From: an uncultured Bacteroidales bacterium
GTDB taxonomy: Bacteria > Bacteroidota > Bacteroidia > Bacteroidales > UBA932
Assembly: GCA_944322575.1 (NCBI GenBank)
Contig: CALUPK010000005.1
Span: forward strand, 1 to 64,000
Direction of reading: 5' to 3'
Length of the DNA: 64,000 nucleotides
Positions 10,020-18,593 of this stretch are shown piece by piece. Position 1 is the stretch's first letter. Each line of letters begins with the position of its first letter. Under the pieces are notes generated by a model, which saw only the letters and a program-made list of their open reading frames with translations, was not told where the DNA came from and ran no database searches. A program made the translations under genes and the position numbers.

Positions 10020-12568
10020 CGGGGTTGTCTTTTCTTATGTCCGTAGAAAAATGAATAAAGGATGCATCCGGCTAAGGCCAGGATGATGGCAAGGGAGGAG
10101 GCCAGGGAAATGTTCTTGCCGAGAGTGAAGGAACCGGGGTCATAGACAAATTCCACCTCGTGGTCCCCCTCGTCTATCAGCAGGGCCCGGAGGGTGTAGT
10201 CGGCGCGGAGGACGGGCACTTCCTCGCCGTCGATATAGGCCTTCCATCCGGCAGGGTAATAAATCTCGCTGAATACGGCTAATCCGCGGGCAGCGGCCGA
10301 CACATCGTAGCTCAGGCGGTTCGGGCTGTACTCCTTCAGGACAATGCGGCCTTCCGCAGCACCTGGATATTCGGCGGCAGTGCCCTCTGCGGCCTGCGCG
10401 TCGAAGATGACGGCCTCCCGCCCGGGATCAATCTCCCCGAGAGCGGCCATCTCCGCATCAGCGGTCGGTGCGGTGCGGGAGCGCTCCACGAACCAGGCAT
10501 TGCCCAAAGCCTGGCTGTATGTCAGGGGATAGCTGTTGCCGTCGATGACGATGTACTTGGTGTTGAGCATGGCTAAGACGGGATAATACTTCAGGCCTCC
10601 CTCTATGTCGGCGATGGTGGAAGCCGTGGGGATAACGGCATTGATGTCAGAGGCCACGCGGCTCATCTCCGGAGCTATGTGGAAGTCTATCAGGTCCTGG
10701 TACCGCTGGAGCTTGGCGGGGCTGTAGCCGCCTACAGTCTTGTGGTGGTAGCTGACGATGGCGTCGTTGAAGGTATTGACGCTCAGGTCGAGGACGCGGT
10801 AAGAGAGGTCGGTGTCCTGATGTATGGCGTTGTCCACCGGGCGGGGGTTGAACTGCGAGTCGAAATTGCGCATGGTTACGAAATGGTCCTTGTTCAGATA
10901 CCGCTTGTCCACTCCCCAGAGGTCTACGAGCAGCAGAACGCCGATAACGGCCACTGCCGGAAGAGCCTTCAGTTTCCGTTTCCATGCCGCGAAGAACACT
11001 CCTGCCGCCAGGAGGATGAAGATCAGCGAGCGGAAGGCGTCGGCGCGGAGGAGGCTGCGGCGGTCGTCCTGGAGGGCACGGATGAGCTGCTCATTGCCTC
11101 CGAACACTGCTGCGTCCGTTGCGGAGGAGAAATCCCCCGCCAGGCCCGGGAAGAGGGCGAGGAGCAGGGAGAGGCCGCCCGTCACGCCGAGGGCCGTCAG
11201 CAGTCCGTTCCTCACCTTTTTCTCCGGAAGAGGGTCCTTGGCGAAGAGGGCCGCATTGACCCCGAGGATTCCCAGCAGGGGAACCGTCACCTGGAGGATG
11301 ACTAAGATCATGGATACGGTCCTGAACTTATTGTACAGCGGGGCGTATTTGAAGAATATCTCGGAGAGCCACATGAAATGCGAGCCCCAGGCCAGCAGCA
11401 GGGCCAGGACCGAGACTCCCGCTATCCACCATTTGTAGCGGCCGCGGATGACGCAGAGGCCTAGGACGAAGAGGAAGAGGGAGACGGCGCCGAGATACAT
11501 CGGGCCGGCTGTGAAGGGCTGGGGACCCCAGTACAGGGGCATGCCCTTGCGCATTGACTCGGCATTGACCCCGTAGGACTGCAGGGCCTTGAATGTCTCG
11601 GAGTCGTGGGAGAGCTCACCGGAGGAGGAGCCGCCGTTAAGATTGGGTATAAGCAGGTTGAGGGTTTCCTCTATGCCGTAGGACCAGGCGGTGGCGTAGT
11701 CCAGCTTGAGGCCGTCGCCGGTCTGGTTGTGCTCGTCGTGGGTCAACTCCGAGCCGCCGCGCATGGTGTACTCGGCATACTCGTAGGTGGGTAGGAGCTT
11801 GTTGGCGTTGGTGGCTATGCCGAGCAGGCCGCCGACCAGCACCAGGACGGAGGCCATGAGCCAGCGGCCTACCGGAGTGCTCAGGAACGGAGCCCGCTCC
11901 ACTTTCCTCTGAGCAGCAACTGCCCCGCAGAACTCCGCGATAGCATATCCTATAACGATGAATGCCAGATAGTAGGTAATCTGCGGATGATTGGCCTTGA
12001 TCTGAAAGCTCAGGGCTAAGGCGAACAGCACCGCTCCGAGCAGGGCCTTGCGCCGGTAGGCATAGACCAGAGCCGCGAGCACCCAGGGCATGAAGGCGAT
12101 GGCCACCATCTTGGTATTGTGCCCGACCTGCATGATCTGCATGTTGTAGGAACAGAAGGTGACCGCAATGGCCCCTACCGCCGAGAGCCAGGGATTGGCC
12201 CCGAAGGCTAAGAAGAGCAGGAAGCCGCCGAGCAGCGAGATAATCAGATAGCTGGGCGGACGCTGCCCCCAGAACAGCAGGTCGTAGAGCGGCGTGGTCG
12301 CATCCCCCTTGTACTGCACCGATATCTGCGTGGCCGGCATACCGCCGAACATCGACCCGGTCCACAGCGCCGGATCATCCGGATGAGCCTCGTTCCACTC
12401 TATAATCTCGTGTGACATCCCCTTCCACGAGGATATATCCGACTGATTGACCACCTTGCCCTGCAGCACCTGCGGCGCATACGCATAGGCAATCACCACA
12501 AACCCCGCCACGATAATCACATACGGCAGGGCCTTTTTCAGTATTTCCTTGACATTCATATTTTTCAA
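10016..12568 (-). CDS. YfhO-family integral membrane protein
   Basis: An 850-residue multi-spanning membrane protein. There is one TM at the N-terminus (residues ~12-30), a periplasmic loop with the segment WTGSMFGGMPATQ, ten or more TMs to about residue 530, a C-terminal soluble region of about 280 residues and a last TM (about 815-838). This is the layout of YfhO/DUF6044-type proteins, GT-C-like membrane enzymes. In Gram-positives YfhO modifies teichoic acids; the role in Bacteroidota is unknown. A promoter -7 element lies 27 nt upstream, and it is coupled to the MFS gene downstream. Confidence 0.85.
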   Translation of the reverse strand: MKNMNVKEILKKALPYVIIVAGFVVIAYAYAPQVLQGKVVNQSDISSWKGMSHEIIEWNEAHPDDPALWTGSMFGGMPATQISVQYKGDATTPLYDLLFWGQRPPSYLIISLLGGFLLFLAFGANPWLSAVGAIAVTFCSYNMQIMQVGHNTKMVAIAFMPWVLAALVYAYRRKALLGAVLFALALSFQIKANHPQITYYLAFIVIGYAIAEFCGAVAAQRKVERAPFLSTPVGRWLMASVLVLVGGLLGIATNANKLLPTYEYAEYTMRGGSELTHDEHNQTGDGLKLDYATAWSYGIEETLNLLIPNLNGGSSSGELSHDSETFKALQSYGVNAESMRKGMPLYWGPQPFTAGPMYLGAVSLFLFVLGLCVIRGRYKWWIAGVSVLALLLAWGSHFMWLSEIFFKYAPLYNKFRTVSMILVILQVTVPLLGILGVNAALFAKDPLPEKKVRNGLLTALGVTGGLSLLLALFPGLAGDFSSATDAAVFGGNEQLIRALQDDRRSLLRADAFRSLIFILLAAGVFFAAWKRKLKALPAVAVIGVLLLVDLWGVDKRYLNKDHFVTMRNFDSQFNPRPVDNAIHQDTDLSYRVLDLSVNTFNDAIVSYHHKTVGGYSPAKLQRYQDLIDFHIAPEMSRVASDINAVIPTASTIADIEGGLKYYPVLAMLNTKYIVIDGNSYPLTYSQALGNAWFVERSRTAPTADAEMAALGEIDPGREAVIFDAQAAEGTAAEYPGAAEGRIVLKEYSPNRLSYDVSAAARGLAVFSEIYYPAGWKAYIDGEEVPVLRADYTLRALLIDEGDHEVEFVYDPGSFTLGKNISLASSLAIILALAGCILYSFFYGHKKRQPR

Positions 12569-12594
12569 TGCTGATTTGACTTGTACTCAACCTG

Positions 12595-12602
12595 CAAAGA
12601 TA
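12595..12602 (-). promoter_or_regulatory. -7 promoter element for the YfhO-MFS operon
   Basis: On the minus strand the sequence reads TATCTTTG, a match to TAnnTTTG, 27 nt before the ATG at 12568. No clear -33 element is seen at the usual spacing. Confidence 0.55.
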
Positions 12603-12629
12603 CTCTTTTTCCTATGCAAACCGGCATAT

Positions 12630-13946
12630 TCAGGAAGTTTTCGCACGGAGGCGGAGGAAGGAGAAAAGGGCGGAGCAGACGGTGAGGGCTCCGGCGATGA
12701 GCATGGCGTCGTGGGGGGCACGGTCGCCGCAGAGGTGGAAGAGGAGGGCAATGAGGGCGGCTCCGGTGGCCTGGCCGGTGAGGCGAGCGGTGGAGAGCAT
12801 GCCGCTGGCGCTGCCGGCGCGGTGGTTGGGGGCGGAGGTCAGGAGCATATGGTTGTTTGGCGACTGGAAGAAGCCGAAGCCGGCGCCGCAGAGGGCCAGC
12901 CGCCAGCCGAGATCTACTGGAGCGGCATCAGCGGGGATGTGCGAGAGGAGGAAGCAGCCGGCGCTCATCATCAGCAGACCGAGGCCGCCGAGGATGCCGG
13001 GGTGGATACGGCCGGTGAGCGAGCCGGACAGAGGGGCGATGAACATCACCACGAAAGGCCAGGATGTCAGCACCGCTCCGGTACGGACAGGGTCCATCCC
13101 GAAGTTATGCAGCAGCATGAAGGGCATGCCGACCAGGACCATCATCTGGGCTGTGTAGGAGACGATGCTGGTAATCACCGACATGGAGAACATGGGACGG
13201 CGCAGCAGGTCGAAGGGCAGCATCGGGTAGCGGCGGTGGAGCTGGGTGCAGACGTAGACGGTACCGAGGACTACAAGCAGGACGGCGGCGTTGAGCAGGG
13301 CGTCGCCGATGTTGAAGCGTCGGCCCTCGATATGGGTGGGATTGTCCGGCAGGAAGCGCCAGCCCATGAGGAAGGTGAGAATGCCGACCGGGATGTTGAT
13401 GGCGAAGAGCCAGGGCCAGTCGGCCAGCGACAGGACGGCCGCCGCTATCGAAGGACCGGAGACAGCAGAGAGGGACACGACCGTTGCATTGATCCCGACT
13501 CCCTTGCCGAGATGCCGGCGGGGGAAGACGAGCTTGGCGATGGAGGTATTGACGCTCATGATCATGGCCGCACCCAGACCCTGCACCGCCCTGGAGACGG
13601 TGAGCATCAGCAGACTGTGGGAAAAGGTGCAGAGAGCCGATGCCGCCGTGAACACCGCCACTCCCGAAAGATAGACCTTCTTGTAGCTGTACAGCTCCCC
13701 GAGCGTCGAGAACGGCAGCAGGGCCATCATCACCACGAGCTGAAACGCATTGATCACCCAGATAGAATCCGCGGACGAGACGCCGAGTTCCCGGGCTATC
13801 ACCGGCAGGGCCACATTGCAGATATTGCCGTCCACCACCGACAGGAAGATACCGCACCAGATCGAGATCATGGCGTAGAATATCGCCGGGCGGCCCAGAC
13901 CGTCCCACTGCGTATTGCCGGTGATGCGTTCCTCTTCCACTTCCAT
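12630..13946 (-). CDS. MFS drug-resistance transporter, DHA2 (EmrB/QacA)-like
   Basis: A 438-residue transporter from ATG 13946. The frame is open to a TTG at 13967, but that sits inside the -7 box, so the ATG is preferred. It has a conserved N-terminal region (SVVDGNICNVALPVIARELGV) typical of DHA2 exporters, motif C-like segment GPSIAAAVLSLADWPWLFAINIPVG, and about 14 hydrophobic segments. Probable proton-coupled multidrug export across the inner membrane. The last ~100 residues (from DLGWRLALCG) recur in a truncated copy at 14148-14516, so this locus has undergone a partial duplication. Confidence 0.9.
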   Translation of the reverse strand: MEVEEERITGNTQWDGLGRPAIFYAMISIWCGIFLSVVDGNICNVALPVIARELGVSSADSIWVINAFQLVVMMALLPFSTLGELYSYKKVYLSGVAVFTAASALCTFSHSLLMLTVSRAVQGLGAAMIMSVNTSIAKLVFPRRHLGKGVGINATVVSLSAVSGPSIAAAVLSLADWPWLFAINIPVGILTFLMGWRFLPDNPTHIEGRRFNIGDALLNAAVLLVVLGTVYVCTQLHRRYPMLPFDLLRRPMFSMSVITSIVSYTAQMMVLVGMPFMLLHNFGMDPVRTGAVLTSWPFVVMFIAPLSGSLTGRIHPGILGGLGLLMMSAGCFLLSHIPADAAPVDLGWRLALCGAGFGFFQSPNNHMLLTSAPNHRAGSASGMLSTARLTGQATGAALIALLFHLCGDRAPHDAMLIAGALTVCSALFSFLRLRAKTS

Positions 13947-13964
13947 TTGACTGCTTGAGTGTAA

Positions 13965-13972
13965 CAAATGTA
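13965..13972 (-). promoter_or_regulatory. -7 promoter element for the DHA2-type MFS gene
   Basis: The minus strand reads TACATTTG (TAnnTTTG) 18 nt upstream of the ATG at 13946, leaving a leader of about 12 nt. This supports the ATG over the upstream TTG as start. Confidence 0.55.
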
Positions 13973-14147
13973 CGGAAAATTGGGGAACGGTAAGCAGGAG
14001 AGCATGGTCTTTTTACAATCTCTCGGTAACCAATGACTTAGCGACACGGTGTGTTCTTTTGGGGATGTGCGGACAGCTCCGGAAGCACACCCTGGTCCTG
14101 CAACATGCTGATCAGTGAGTGATTACATTTTCGTGGCGCTGCAGTAC

Positions 14148-14516
14148 CTACCGTTCATTCACCGGCGGACGGAGACCGAGACGGATGACGGAGGAGAGGG
14201 CGCCGCAGATGGTCAGCGCTCCGGCCAGAAGCATGGCGTCGTGGGGTGCGCCGTCCCCGAAGAGGTGGAAGAAAAGGGCGACGAGGGCCGCGCCGGTGGA
14301 CTGACCGACGAGACGGGCTGTGGCGAGCATGCCTCCCGCGCTTCCGGCCCGGTGGTTGGGTGCCGAACTCAGGAGCATGTGGTTGTTGGGCGACTGGAAG
14401 AAACCGAAGCCGGTACCGCAGAGGGCCAGCCTCCAGGCTATGTCCAGATGCGAGGCGTCAGCGGTGATGTGCTCTGCATTATTATTCATAACGGCGGCAA
14501 ATGTACACAAAATCAT
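14148..14516 (-). pseudogene. Truncated duplicate of the DHA2-type MFS transporter (C-terminal third)
   Basis: This frame encodes about 105 residues that align closely with the C-terminus of the MFS protein at 12630-13946. Shared segments include FGFFQSPNNHMLL, SAPNHRAGSA and APHDAML. The DNA is also clearly alike over about 300 bp (12645-12945 against 14165-14474). The N-terminal three quarters of the transporter are absent, and the first ~20 residues of the frame have no counterpart. It cannot make a working transporter. It is best read as the decayed remnant of a tandem duplication, or of a recombination that deleted the rest. Confidence 0.85.
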
Positions 14517-14529
14517 GGCAATTGCTTAT

Positions 14530-14566
14530 AAATTCTTTCCATTGTTTTACAGATTGGAAAGAATTT
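14530..14566. repeat. Palindromic element upstream of fic (copy 1)
   Basis: Arms of 12 bp, 14530-14541 (AAATTCTTTCCA) and 14555-14566 (its reverse complement), are separated by a 13-bp spacer. The element sits directly before the -7 box of the fic gene, where an operator would be expected. A copy with the same 10-bp arm core and the same 13-bp spacer length lies at the other end of the gene, in reverse orientation. Confidence 0.8.
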
Positions 14567-14568
14567 TC

Positions 14569-14576
14569 TATTTTTG
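14569..14576 (+). promoter_or_regulatory. -7 promoter element for the fic gene
   Basis: TATTTTTG fits TAnnTTTG and lies 16 nt before the ATG at 14593, so this ATG rather than the in-frame ATG at 14515 is the likely start. The palindrome ends 2 bp before the box and covers the -33 region. Confidence 0.6.
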
Positions 14577-14592
14577 TAAAAATCTTAAAAGT

Positions 14593-15903
14593 ATGGAAAA
14601 AGCCCCTGACATACCTCAGCACAGCCTGCTTCAAGCCATTATGGAACTGCAGCGAAATAAAGAACTGCGTTCTTTTATTGAAGACTTGAATGATGAATAC
14701 GGATATTGGGATAAAGTAAAGTATAGCAGAAATTCTTTCCACAAGTCTCCGAATGAGTTATGGGCTCTGATAAAAGCCCAGAGATTCATTTCCAACGTAT
14801 CTGTCAAAAATTGGGGAAAATACAATATCCACTTCGCATTGACCGACAGAATGCAGCGGCAATGTCATTCTTTTGATATGAACTTCGGGGGAAGATGGGA
14901 GTATGAAACCACTATACCTGAAAAAACAAAGGAACGGTATCTTATAAGTTCCCTTATGGAAGAGGCCATATCTTCAAGTATGATGGAAGGAGCTTCTACA
15001 ACACGCAGGATAGCCAAGGAAATGCTGCGCAAGAAAATGTCCCCCGCTGATAAGTCCCAGCAGATGATTTTCAACAACTATGAGACAATTCAGTTTATCG
15101 TCACGCATAAGTCGGAGCCGCTTACAACAGAACTGCTGCTTCAGGTTCACCGGCTGATGACTGACAGCACGCTGGACAATCCTGAAGATTCCGGCCGGTT
15201 CCGTCAAAATGACCAGGTCGTCGTGGAGAATGCCATTACCCATGAGATTGTACACACACCTCCGACATATACAGAACTGCCTCATTTCATGGAAACATTG
15301 TGTGATTTTTTCAACAACCATGAATCCAGACCATATATCCACCCTATCATAAAAGGAATAATCATCCATTACATGATTGCATACATGCATCCGTTCGTTG
15401 ACGGGAACGGACGGACTGCACGGGCAATCTTTTACTGGTATATGCTGCGTCAGGGTTATTGGCTGATGGAATATCTGTCAATATCCCGCATCATTTACCG
15501 CTCCAAACCCTCTTACGAAAAATCCTTTCTGTACGCGGAAATCGAGAACAATGATCTGGGCTATTTCATAACATACCATATGAGAGTTCTCGAGTTGGCA
15601 TTCAGGGATATGCAGGAATACATAAAAAGAAAGACCAAAGAGCGGGAAGCCGCTCATCAATATCTGGGGAAGTCAGGCATCAACGAAAGACAAGCTGAAA
15701 TCATAAAGATGTTTGATGACAATCCGAATGAGGTTATGACTGTAAAAGATGTCCAGGTCAAGTTCAGAATAACTCCCACAACTGCAAAATCTGACATCAT
15801 CAAGCTTGTACGGCTCGGATTATTGAAAGAAATTGCCGTGAACAAGGTAAAAAGGGCATATATCAAAAGCGATTCCTTTGAGCAGATTCTTTCCAATTTG
15901 TAA
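14593..15903 (+). CDS. Fic family protein (AMP transferase) with C-terminal HTH
   Basis: A 436-residue Fic protein. The catalytic motif HPFVDGNGR (residues 266-274) matches HPFx[D/E]GNGR and should transfer AMP from ATP to a protein hydroxyl. An inhibitory-helix motif S-x3-E-G (Ser128, Glu132, Gly133) precedes it, placing it in class II, with the autoinhibitory segment in the same chain. The last ~70 residues (NERQAEIIKMFDDNP ... TTAKSDIIKLVRLG) look like a winged HTH. It is cytoplasmic. No separate antitoxin gene is adjacent. It is more AT-rich than its neighbours and is bracketed by two palindromes, suggesting a mobile or autoregulated unit. Confidence 0.93.
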   Translation: MEKAPDIPQHSLLQAIMELQRNKELRSFIEDLNDEYGYWDKVKYSRNSFHKSPNELWALIKAQRFISNVSVKNWGKYNIHFALTDRMQRQCHSFDMNFGGRWEYETTIPEKTKERYLISSLMEEAISSSMMEGASTTRRIAKEMLRKKMSPADKSQQMIFNNYETIQFIVTHKSEPLTTELLLQVHRLMTDSTLDNPEDSGRFRQNDQVVVENAITHEIVHTPPTYTELPHFMETLCDFFNNHESRPYIHPIIKGIIIHYMIAYMHPFVDGNGRTARAIFYWYMLRQGYWLMEYLSISRIIYRSKPSYEKSFLYAEIENNDLGYFITYHMRVLELAFRDMQEYIKRKTKEREAAHQYLGKSGINERQAEIIKMFDDNPNEVMTVKDVQVKFRITPTTAKSDIIKLVRLGLLKEIAVNKVKRAYIKSDSFEQILSNL

Positions 15904-15920
15904 AATAATGGAAAGAATCT
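15884..15920. repeat. Palindromic element at the 3' end of fic (copy 2, inverted)
   Basis: Arms 15884-15895 (AGATTCTTTCCA) and 15909-15920 (its reverse complement) have a 13-bp spacer. The spacer differs from the reverse complement of the copy-1 spacer at only two positions, so the two elements are inverted copies. This copy spans the fic stop codon and lies just upstream of the promoter of the next gene. It lacks a T-run, so it is not a clear terminator. Confidence 0.8.
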
Positions 15921-15949
15921 CAAAAATTTTTCATTTGCTTCGAAATCCA

Positions 15950-15957
15950 TATATTTG
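15950..15957 (+). promoter_or_regulatory. -7 promoter element for the lipoprotein operon
   Basis: TATATTTG fits TAnnTTTG and lies 25 nt before the ATG at 15983. The second palindrome ends 29 bp upstream of it, close to where a regulator could act on this promoter. Confidence 0.6.
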
Positions 15958-15982
15958 CAAAAATGAATAAATACTACTGTAA

Positions 15983-17626
15983 ATGAAAGTAAACACCACA
16001 GCCAAATCCATCTGCGCGGCCCTGATCGGGGCGGCGGCAGTAGCGGGAGCGGCCTCCTGCGCAGGTAATCAGACAGAATCACCCATGAAACAGAAAGTTG
16101 AGGAATACGCACCGTTCGAGCTGTCCTCGCCTCTGGCAGCTCAGCTGAGCGACAGCGAGAGGCAGATAGTAGAGCTGTTCTTCCAGATAGGACAGATCGC
16201 CGACGAGCTGTTCTGGCAGCAGACATTCGGGGACAAGAGCCTGATGGACCGGCTCGAAGACCCTTACGCGAAGCAGTTTGCCTACATCAACTACGGCCCC
16301 TGGGACCGCCTCGATGACAACAAGCCCTTCATCGACGGCTACGGCGCCAAGCCCGACGTATGCACCTACTACCCCGCCGACATCACCCTCGAGGAGTTCA
16401 ACGCCTACGATGACCCGAATAAGTCATCCTGGTACACAGTCCTCCGCCGCGACGAGAACGGCAGGCTGAAGACCGTCTGGTACCATGAGGAGTACGCCGA
16501 GCAGGTGAACCGTATGTGTGAGCTCATGCAGCAGGCTGCCGACATAGCCGAGGACCCCGGCCTGAAGAACTACCTCCTCGAGCGCATCAAGGCCTTCAGG
16601 ACCGACGACTACTTAGCCAGCGATCTGGCCTGGATGGACATGAAGGACAGCCGGATAGATTTCGTGGTCGGCCCCATCGAGAGCTACGACGACAAGTTCC
16701 AGGAGACCAAGACCTCCTACGAGGCATTCATCCTCCTCAAGGACACCGAGCGCAGCAAGGACTTAGCCAAGTTCGTGGCCATGCTCCCCGCCCTGCAGAA
16801 GGAGCTGCCCTGCAAGCCCGAGTACAAGACCTTCGTACCCGGCACCTCCTCCGACCTCAACGTCTATGACGTGGTCTACTACGCCGGAGACTGCAACGCC
16901 GGCAGCAAGACCATCGCCATCAACCTGCCCAACGACGAGCGCGTACACGCCATGAAGGGCACCCGCCGCCTCCAGCTGCGCAACTCGATGCAGGCCAAGT
17001 TCGACAAGATCCTCCTCCCCATCGGTGAGCTGGTACTCGCACCCGAAGACCACGAGCACCTGAAGTTCGACGCCTTCTTCTGGAACGTGACCTTCCACGA
17101 GGTGGCCCACGGCCTCGGCATCAAGGAGACCATCAACGGCAAGGGCAGCGTGGACGCAGCCATGGGTACTGAGAAGACCTCCTGGGAAGAGGCCAAGGCC
17201 GACATCCTCGGACTCTTCATGGTATGCCGCCTGATCGAGAAGGGCGAGATCACCAATATCTCCGTAGAGGACGCCATCACCACCTACATCGCCGGCATCC
17301 TCCGCTCTGTACGTTTCGGAGCCGCCTCCTCCCACGGCAAGGCCAATATGATGTGCTTCAACTTCATGGAGCAGCAGGGCGCCTTCTCCCGCAACGCCGA
17401 GGGCCTCTATCAGATCGACTTCGAGAAGTCCAAGGCCGCTGTCAACGCCTGGGCCGACCTCATCCTGACCACTCAGGGCAATGGTGACGTAGCTTTCGCC
17501 ACCGAGTTCCGCGCCAAGAACGGCGGCATCACCCCCGCCCTCCAGGCCGACCTCGACCGCATCAACGCCGCAGGCATTCCCAAGGACATCCAGTTTATCC
17601 AGGGTCCCGATGTACTCTTCAAGTAA
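15983..17626 (+). CDS. M49-like (DPP III-related) zinc peptidase, lipoprotein
   Basis: A 547-residue protein with a lipoprotein signal (GAASC, Cys26), so it is probably membrane-anchored outside the cytoplasm. The zinc site is HEVAH at 372-376 with a downstream E-E-x-x-x-D (Glu402, Glu403, Asp407). The pattern matches the DPP III-related proteins that use HExxH instead of the HExxxH of classical M49 dipeptidyl peptidase III. It likely cleaves peptides in the periplasm, but this subfamily is poorly characterised. The next gene overlaps its end by up to 17 nt. A -7 element and a copy of the fic palindrome lie upstream. Confidence 0.85.
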   Translation: MKVNTTAKSICAALIGAAAVAGAASCAGNQTESPMKQKVEEYAPFELSSPLAAQLSDSERQIVELFFQIGQIADELFWQQTFGDKSLMDRLEDPYAKQFAYINYGPWDRLDDNKPFIDGYGAKPDVCTYYPADITLEEFNAYDDPNKSSWYTVLRRDENGRLKTVWYHEEYAEQVNRMCELMQQAADIAEDPGLKNYLLERIKAFRTDDYLASDLAWMDMKDSRIDFVVGPIESYDDKFQETKTSYEAFILLKDTERSKDLAKFVAMLPALQKELPCKPEYKTFVPGTSSDLNVYDVVYYAGDCNAGSKTIAINLPNDERVHAMKGTRRLQLRNSMQAKFDKILLPIGELVLAPEDHEHLKFDAFFWNVTFHEVAHGLGIKETINGKGSVDAAMGTEKTSWEEAKADILGLFMVCRLIEKGEITNISVEDAITTYIAGILRSVRFGAASSHGKANMMCFNFMEQQGAFSRNAEGLYQIDFEKSKAAVNAWADLILTTQGNGDVAFATEFRAKNGGITPALQADLDRINAAGIPKDIQFIQGPDVLFK

Positions 17627-18593
17627 ATCCATGGCAGCAGCGGCCGTCCTCCTGGCACTGGCCGCTGCCTCCTCACTCACAGTATCGTCCTGCCGCGGCA
17701 ACAGCGGCGGGACCGATACTTTCATCCCCGCCGTCCCCGACTGGTCGGATGCCGCCGCATGGTACATCTCGCAGCCCTCTGGGGACAATGCCCCCGCAGC
17801 GGACATTTTCTACATCCTCCCCACCTGCGTCTGGGACTGGACCGCCGCGGACGGACAGACCTGCCGCTACTCCGACTACACCCGCACGGACCATATCGAG
17901 GCATTCCTCCCCTCCGTGGAGCTCGCGGAGGACATTTTCGCCCAGGGACAATACGGGTTCTACTGCCCCTACTACCGGCAGATCTCCCTCAACGTCTGGA
18001 TGGACGGAGAGGCGGCGGTAGAGGAACTCTTCCCCCTGTCGATGGAGGACGTCAGCGCGGCATTTGACTATTATTTAGACAATTACAATGAGGGCCGGCC
18101 CTTCGTCCTCGCAGGGTTCAGCCAGGGCGGCAAGGCAGTGGTGGAGCTAGTCAAGCACCTCCCCACCCCGGCCTATGAACGGATGGTCGCCGCCTACGCC
18201 ATCGGCTACCGCGTCTCTGACGAGGAACTGGCGCAATACCCCCAGCTGCGCCCCGCCGTCGACTCGACCGGCACCGGCACCATCATCTGCTACAACTCCG
18301 TAGCCACCCCCGAAGCGGCCTGCGCGGTCCTCTCTCCCTCCGACATCTGCATCAATCCGGTGAACTGGACCACCGGTGCCACCCCCGCCGAGCTCAACGA
18401 CTCGGTGACCGTCACCGTCGACACGGACTACCACCTGCTGATAGTGGACGGCCTCGACCCGGAGCAGTACTGGCTGCCCTCGCTCGCCCCAATGTTCTCC
18501 AAGGGCAACTACCACCTGCAGGAACTCACCCTATACCAGGACCACCTGAGGCGCAACACTGCCCTCCGCGTCCGGAATTTTTCCGATAAATAA
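17610..18593 (+). CDS. DUF3089 alpha/beta-hydrolase lipoprotein
   Basis: Up to 327 residues. The start may be ATG 17610 (overlapping the peptidase gene by 17 nt) or ATG 17631, just past its stop; both give a lipoprotein signal ending in TVSSC. DIFYILPTCVWDW near the N-terminus and the nucleophile elbow GFSQGG (Ser171 by the longer start) mark the DUF3089 family. The fold is alpha/beta hydrolase and the substrate is unknown. It is probably periplasmic or surface-exposed and shares the operon with the peptidase and a membrane regulator, which follows with no gap. Confidence 0.85.
   Translation: MYSSSKSMAAAAVLLALAAASSLTVSSCRGNSGGTDTFIPAVPDWSDAAAWYISQPSGDNAPAADIFYILPTCVWDWTAADGQTCRYSDYTRTDHIEAFLPSVELAEDIFAQGQYGFYCPYYRQISLNVWMDGEAAVEELFPLSMEDVSAAFDYYLDNYNEGRPFVLAGFSQGGKAVVELVKHLPTPAYERMVAAYAIGYRVSDEELAQYPQLRPAVDSTGTGTIICYNSVATPEAACAVLSPSDICINPVNWTTGATPAELNDSVTVTVDTDYHLLIVDGLDPEQYWLPSLAPMFSKGNYHLQELTLYQDHLRRNTALRVRNFSDK

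Noticed and set aside
12549..13958. A 469-codon open frame on the plus strand opposite the DHA2-type MFS gene
   Set aside because: Its product is low-complexity (Gly, Glu, His-rich) without a fold, and it exactly mirrors the coding strand of a well-supported transporter; it is a GC-rich antisense frame.
14320..14592. Extension of the fic gene upstream to 14320 or 14515
   Set aside because: These codons precede the promoter -7 box and cover the MFS remnant; ATG 14593 has the right spacing.
15884..15920. Rho-independent terminator after fic
   Set aside because: The arms are not GC-rich and no T-run follows directly; the same element also lies upstream of the gene, where termination would make no sense.
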